Shown here: positions 6,286 through 6,917 of the stretch, one piece after another | Position numbering within the stretch: position 1 is the stretch's first letter | Layout: each line of letters begins with the position of its first letter | DNA from: Methanosarcinales archaeon | GTDB lineage: Archaea > Halobacteriota > Syntropharchaeia > Alkanophagales > Methanospirareceae | Length of the DNA: 6,917 nt | Reading direction: 5' to 3' | Assembly: GCA_016649585.1 (NCBI GenBank) | Contig: JAENXH010000071.1 | Coordinates: 1-6,917 of the forward strand | The notes under the pieces: model-generated | Seen by the model: only the letters and a program-made list of their open reading frames with translations | Database searches by the model: none | What the model was told of the DNA's origin: nothing | Made by a program: the position numbers and the translations under genes

Positions 6286-6301
6286 TTTAAAAAAAGAAAA
6301 A
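6286..6301 (-). terminator. Oligo-T terminator of the zinc-ribbon gene
   Basis: The minus strand reads ATTTTTCTTTTTTTAA about 75-85 bases after the zinc-ribbon stop codon. Archaeal RNA polymerase terminates at T-rich runs without needing a hairpin, and this is the strongest such run on the transcribed strand of the window. Confidence 0.5.
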
Positions 6302-6372
6302 TATTTTCCCCTAGTTATTTTTGACAAGAGGAAAAATCGTTCCAATATTATTTACCTACCTACGCATATCGA

Positions 6373-6549
6373 CTAAAATCTCTTCGGTCGATGTTTCTGG
6401 TAACATTCCTGACAGTATACAGGTCTGGAGCCATCTGGTTTAAATGGTACTTGACATTCTTCCCCACAGTCCGCACACGTAACCGTATGCATCTCTCGTG
6501 GTCCACGATCAAAACCCTTGCTTCTGTCAAAATTACTTGATCTCATCAT
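6373..6549 (-). CDS. CxxC-x17-CxxC zinc-ribbon mini-protein
   Basis: A 58-residue protein with one treble zinc-ribbon-like module. CADC and CQEC are separated by exactly 17 residues, with a fifth cysteine inside (EECQVPF) and the conserved VPFKPDGSRPVYC segment, ending QKHRPKRF. This is the archaeal CxxC-x17-CxxC family, whose function is unknown; zinc and nucleic-acid binding are usually assumed. The N-terminus is short, polar and arginine-rich. I start at the ATG at 6547-6549 because GGAGGT (6555-6560) lies 5 bases upstream; the adjacent second ATG (6544-6546) is nearly as good and gives 57 residues. The longer frame from 6576 would begin upstream of this ribosome binding site and is unlikely. 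A TATA-like box lies at 6611-6620 and a T-rich terminator at 6286-6301, so it is probably transcribed alone. Confidence 0.88.
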   Translation of the reverse strand: MMRSSNFDRSKGFDRGPREMHTVTCADCGEECQVPFKPDGSRPVYCQECYQKHRPKRF

Positions 6550-6576
6550 ATTATACCTCCACATTATAATGGACAC

Positions 6577-6775
6577 CCATTACTTAAATACCTTCAAAAA
6601 GCATCGGATATTATTTAAACTCGTATTTGGGCTTCATTAATGGAAAACTCTTCAAACTACCCTTCCTCACACTTCTTCCATAGCCGCTTCGGATTTTGGA
6701 TTCGGAGGTGGTGATTATTACACATCCAATCATCCCCTGCTCAAGGACGTGAAGCCTCCTTTAATGTTTTTCACG
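6577..6775. other. Upstream region of the zinc-ribbon gene
   Basis: About 200 bases without a supported gene. GTTTAAATAA (6611-6620, minus strand) is a good TATA-box candidate for the zinc-ribbon gene, predicting a leader of about 40 bases. A weaker TATTTAAGTA at 6581-6590 would start transcription inside the ribosome binding site and is less likely. The right part contains the hairpin at 6746-6777 that follows the partial right-edge frame. Confidence 0.5.
6611..6620 (-). promoter_or_regulatory. TATA box candidate of the zinc-ribbon gene
   Basis: The minus strand reads GTTTAAATAA. With about 26 bases from its centre to the start site, transcription would begin near 6589 and give a leader of about 40 bases containing the GGAGGT ribosome binding site. 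Its core is symmetric, so it could also work toward the plus strand. Confidence 0.45.
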
Positions 6776-6777
6776 TC
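6746..6777. repeat. 8-bp inverted repeat at the end of the partial frame
   Basis: GACGTGAA (6746-6753) and TTCACGTC (6770-6777) are exact reverse complements with a 16-base loop. On the minus strand the first arm begins inside the TGA stop codon (6776-6778) of the right-edge frame. It may be a transcript end structure or the end of a mobile element. The degraded copy near 6043-6066 keeps the loop sequence but not the paired arms. Confidence 0.5.
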
Positions 6778-6917
6778 AGAATAGTTCACTATTGCTTTTA
6801 TAATGGCGTTGTGAACCAATAAAATTCGAGATTACCCCTTTTACGGCTTTGGTTGTGCCTTTCCCGACACTTTTTTTCAGCAAAGCTTCTTGAAGAGTCG
6901 GTTCGGTTTTTTTGATG
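6776..6917 (-). CDS. Partial unrecognised protein, C-terminal end
   Basis: An open frame of 46 codons enters from the right edge and stops at 6776-6778; its start is outside the window. The product is lysine-rich and soluble-looking, with the stretch TLQEALLKKSVGKGTTKAVK, then an HYKS motif eight residues before the end. I do not recognise the family. Support comes from composition, from lack of stops in an AT-rich region, and from partial matches to the 6072-6218 frame. Against it, a 46-codon frame can arise by chance, and the matching segment is clearly not intact. A transposase C-terminus is one possibility, given the duplicated, degraded relative nearby, but no diagnostic motif is visible. 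Confidence 0.4.
   Translation of the reverse strand, partial: IKKTEPTLQEALLKKSVGKGTTKAVKGVISNFIGSQRHYKSNSELF

Larger units (their letters stand above)
5862..6372. other. Gene-poor stretch between zinc-ribbon gene and tRNA-His
   Basis: About 510 AT-rich bases without an intact gene. From the tRNA side it holds a perfect palindrome TGCACGTGCA (5866-5875) and AT-rich stretches at 5881-5898 and 5906-5923 that could be tRNA promoters. Next are a small hairpin at 5953-5965, a degraded segment resembling the right edge of the window (about 6043-6197), an 8-bp hairpin at 6148-6172, and a minus-strand T-rich run at 6286-6301 that probably ends the zinc-ribbon transcript. No plus-strand frame is convincing. 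Confidence 0.6.

Noticed and set aside
5862..6372. CRISPR array, intact insertion sequence or riboswitch
   Set aside because: No regularly spaced repeats, no complete transposase, and no known aptamer motif could be found in the gene-poor stretch.
6640..6714. Plus-strand 24-codon frame about 26 bases from the TTTAAA box
   Set aside because: The spacing would suit a leaderless transcript, but the frame is very short, has no recognisable features, and the symmetric box is better explained by the zinc-ribbon gene on the other strand.

Overview
The window looks archaeal, most likely from a methanogen- or ANME-related euryarchaeon. The support is AT-rich TATA-like boxes instead of bacterial -35/-10 promoters, a tRNA gene without an encoded CCA end, and a gene set typical of anaerobic archaea: indolepyruvate:ferredoxin oxidoreductase with fused ferredoxin clusters, a CxxC-x17-CxxC mini zinc ribbon, and a short archaeal GMC-like flavoprotein. 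The lineage is an inference, since there is no 16S rRNA or other marker gene here. Every gene I can support lies on the minus strand, so the window reads from right to left.

Reading in the direction of transcription: at the right edge (6776-6917) is the unrecognised C-terminal end of an open frame that runs out of the window. It is followed by a 57-58 aa zinc-ribbon protein (6373-6549). A gene-poor stretch of about 510 bases (5862-6372) comes next. It holds a diverged second copy of the right-edge segment and a clear hairpin, and it ends at tRNA-His(GTG) (5789-5861). Only 24 bases after the tRNA begins a 399 aa FAD-dependent GMC-like oxidoreductase with a possible Fe-S cysteine motif (4565-5764). 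Then come a single-domain NifU-like Fe-S carrier (4224-4445), a 54 aa HeH/SAP-like protein (4003-4167) that shares an ATGA with cutA (3692-4006), and endonuclease IV (nfo, 2743-3591). The window ends with iorA (882-2672) and iorB (292-885), which also share an ATGA.

The functional core is the iorAB pair. It oxidatively decarboxylates aryl-pyruvates from aromatic amino acids to aryl-acetyl-CoA and reduces ferredoxin, and the reaction can run in reverse for biosynthesis. The other genes are housekeeping: DNA base-excision repair (nfo), Fe-S assembly (nfu), metal tolerance or signalling (cutA) and translation (tRNA-His). They share an orientation but no obvious pathway.

I found no CRISPR array, intact insertion sequence or convincing new multi-gene system. 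The points most worth a second look are the duplicated, partly degraded segment on either side of the zinc-ribbon gene, the tRNA-His/oxidoreductase junction that leaves no room for a normal promoter, the small HeH-like gene coupled to cutA, and the cysteine motif in the GMC-like enzyme.
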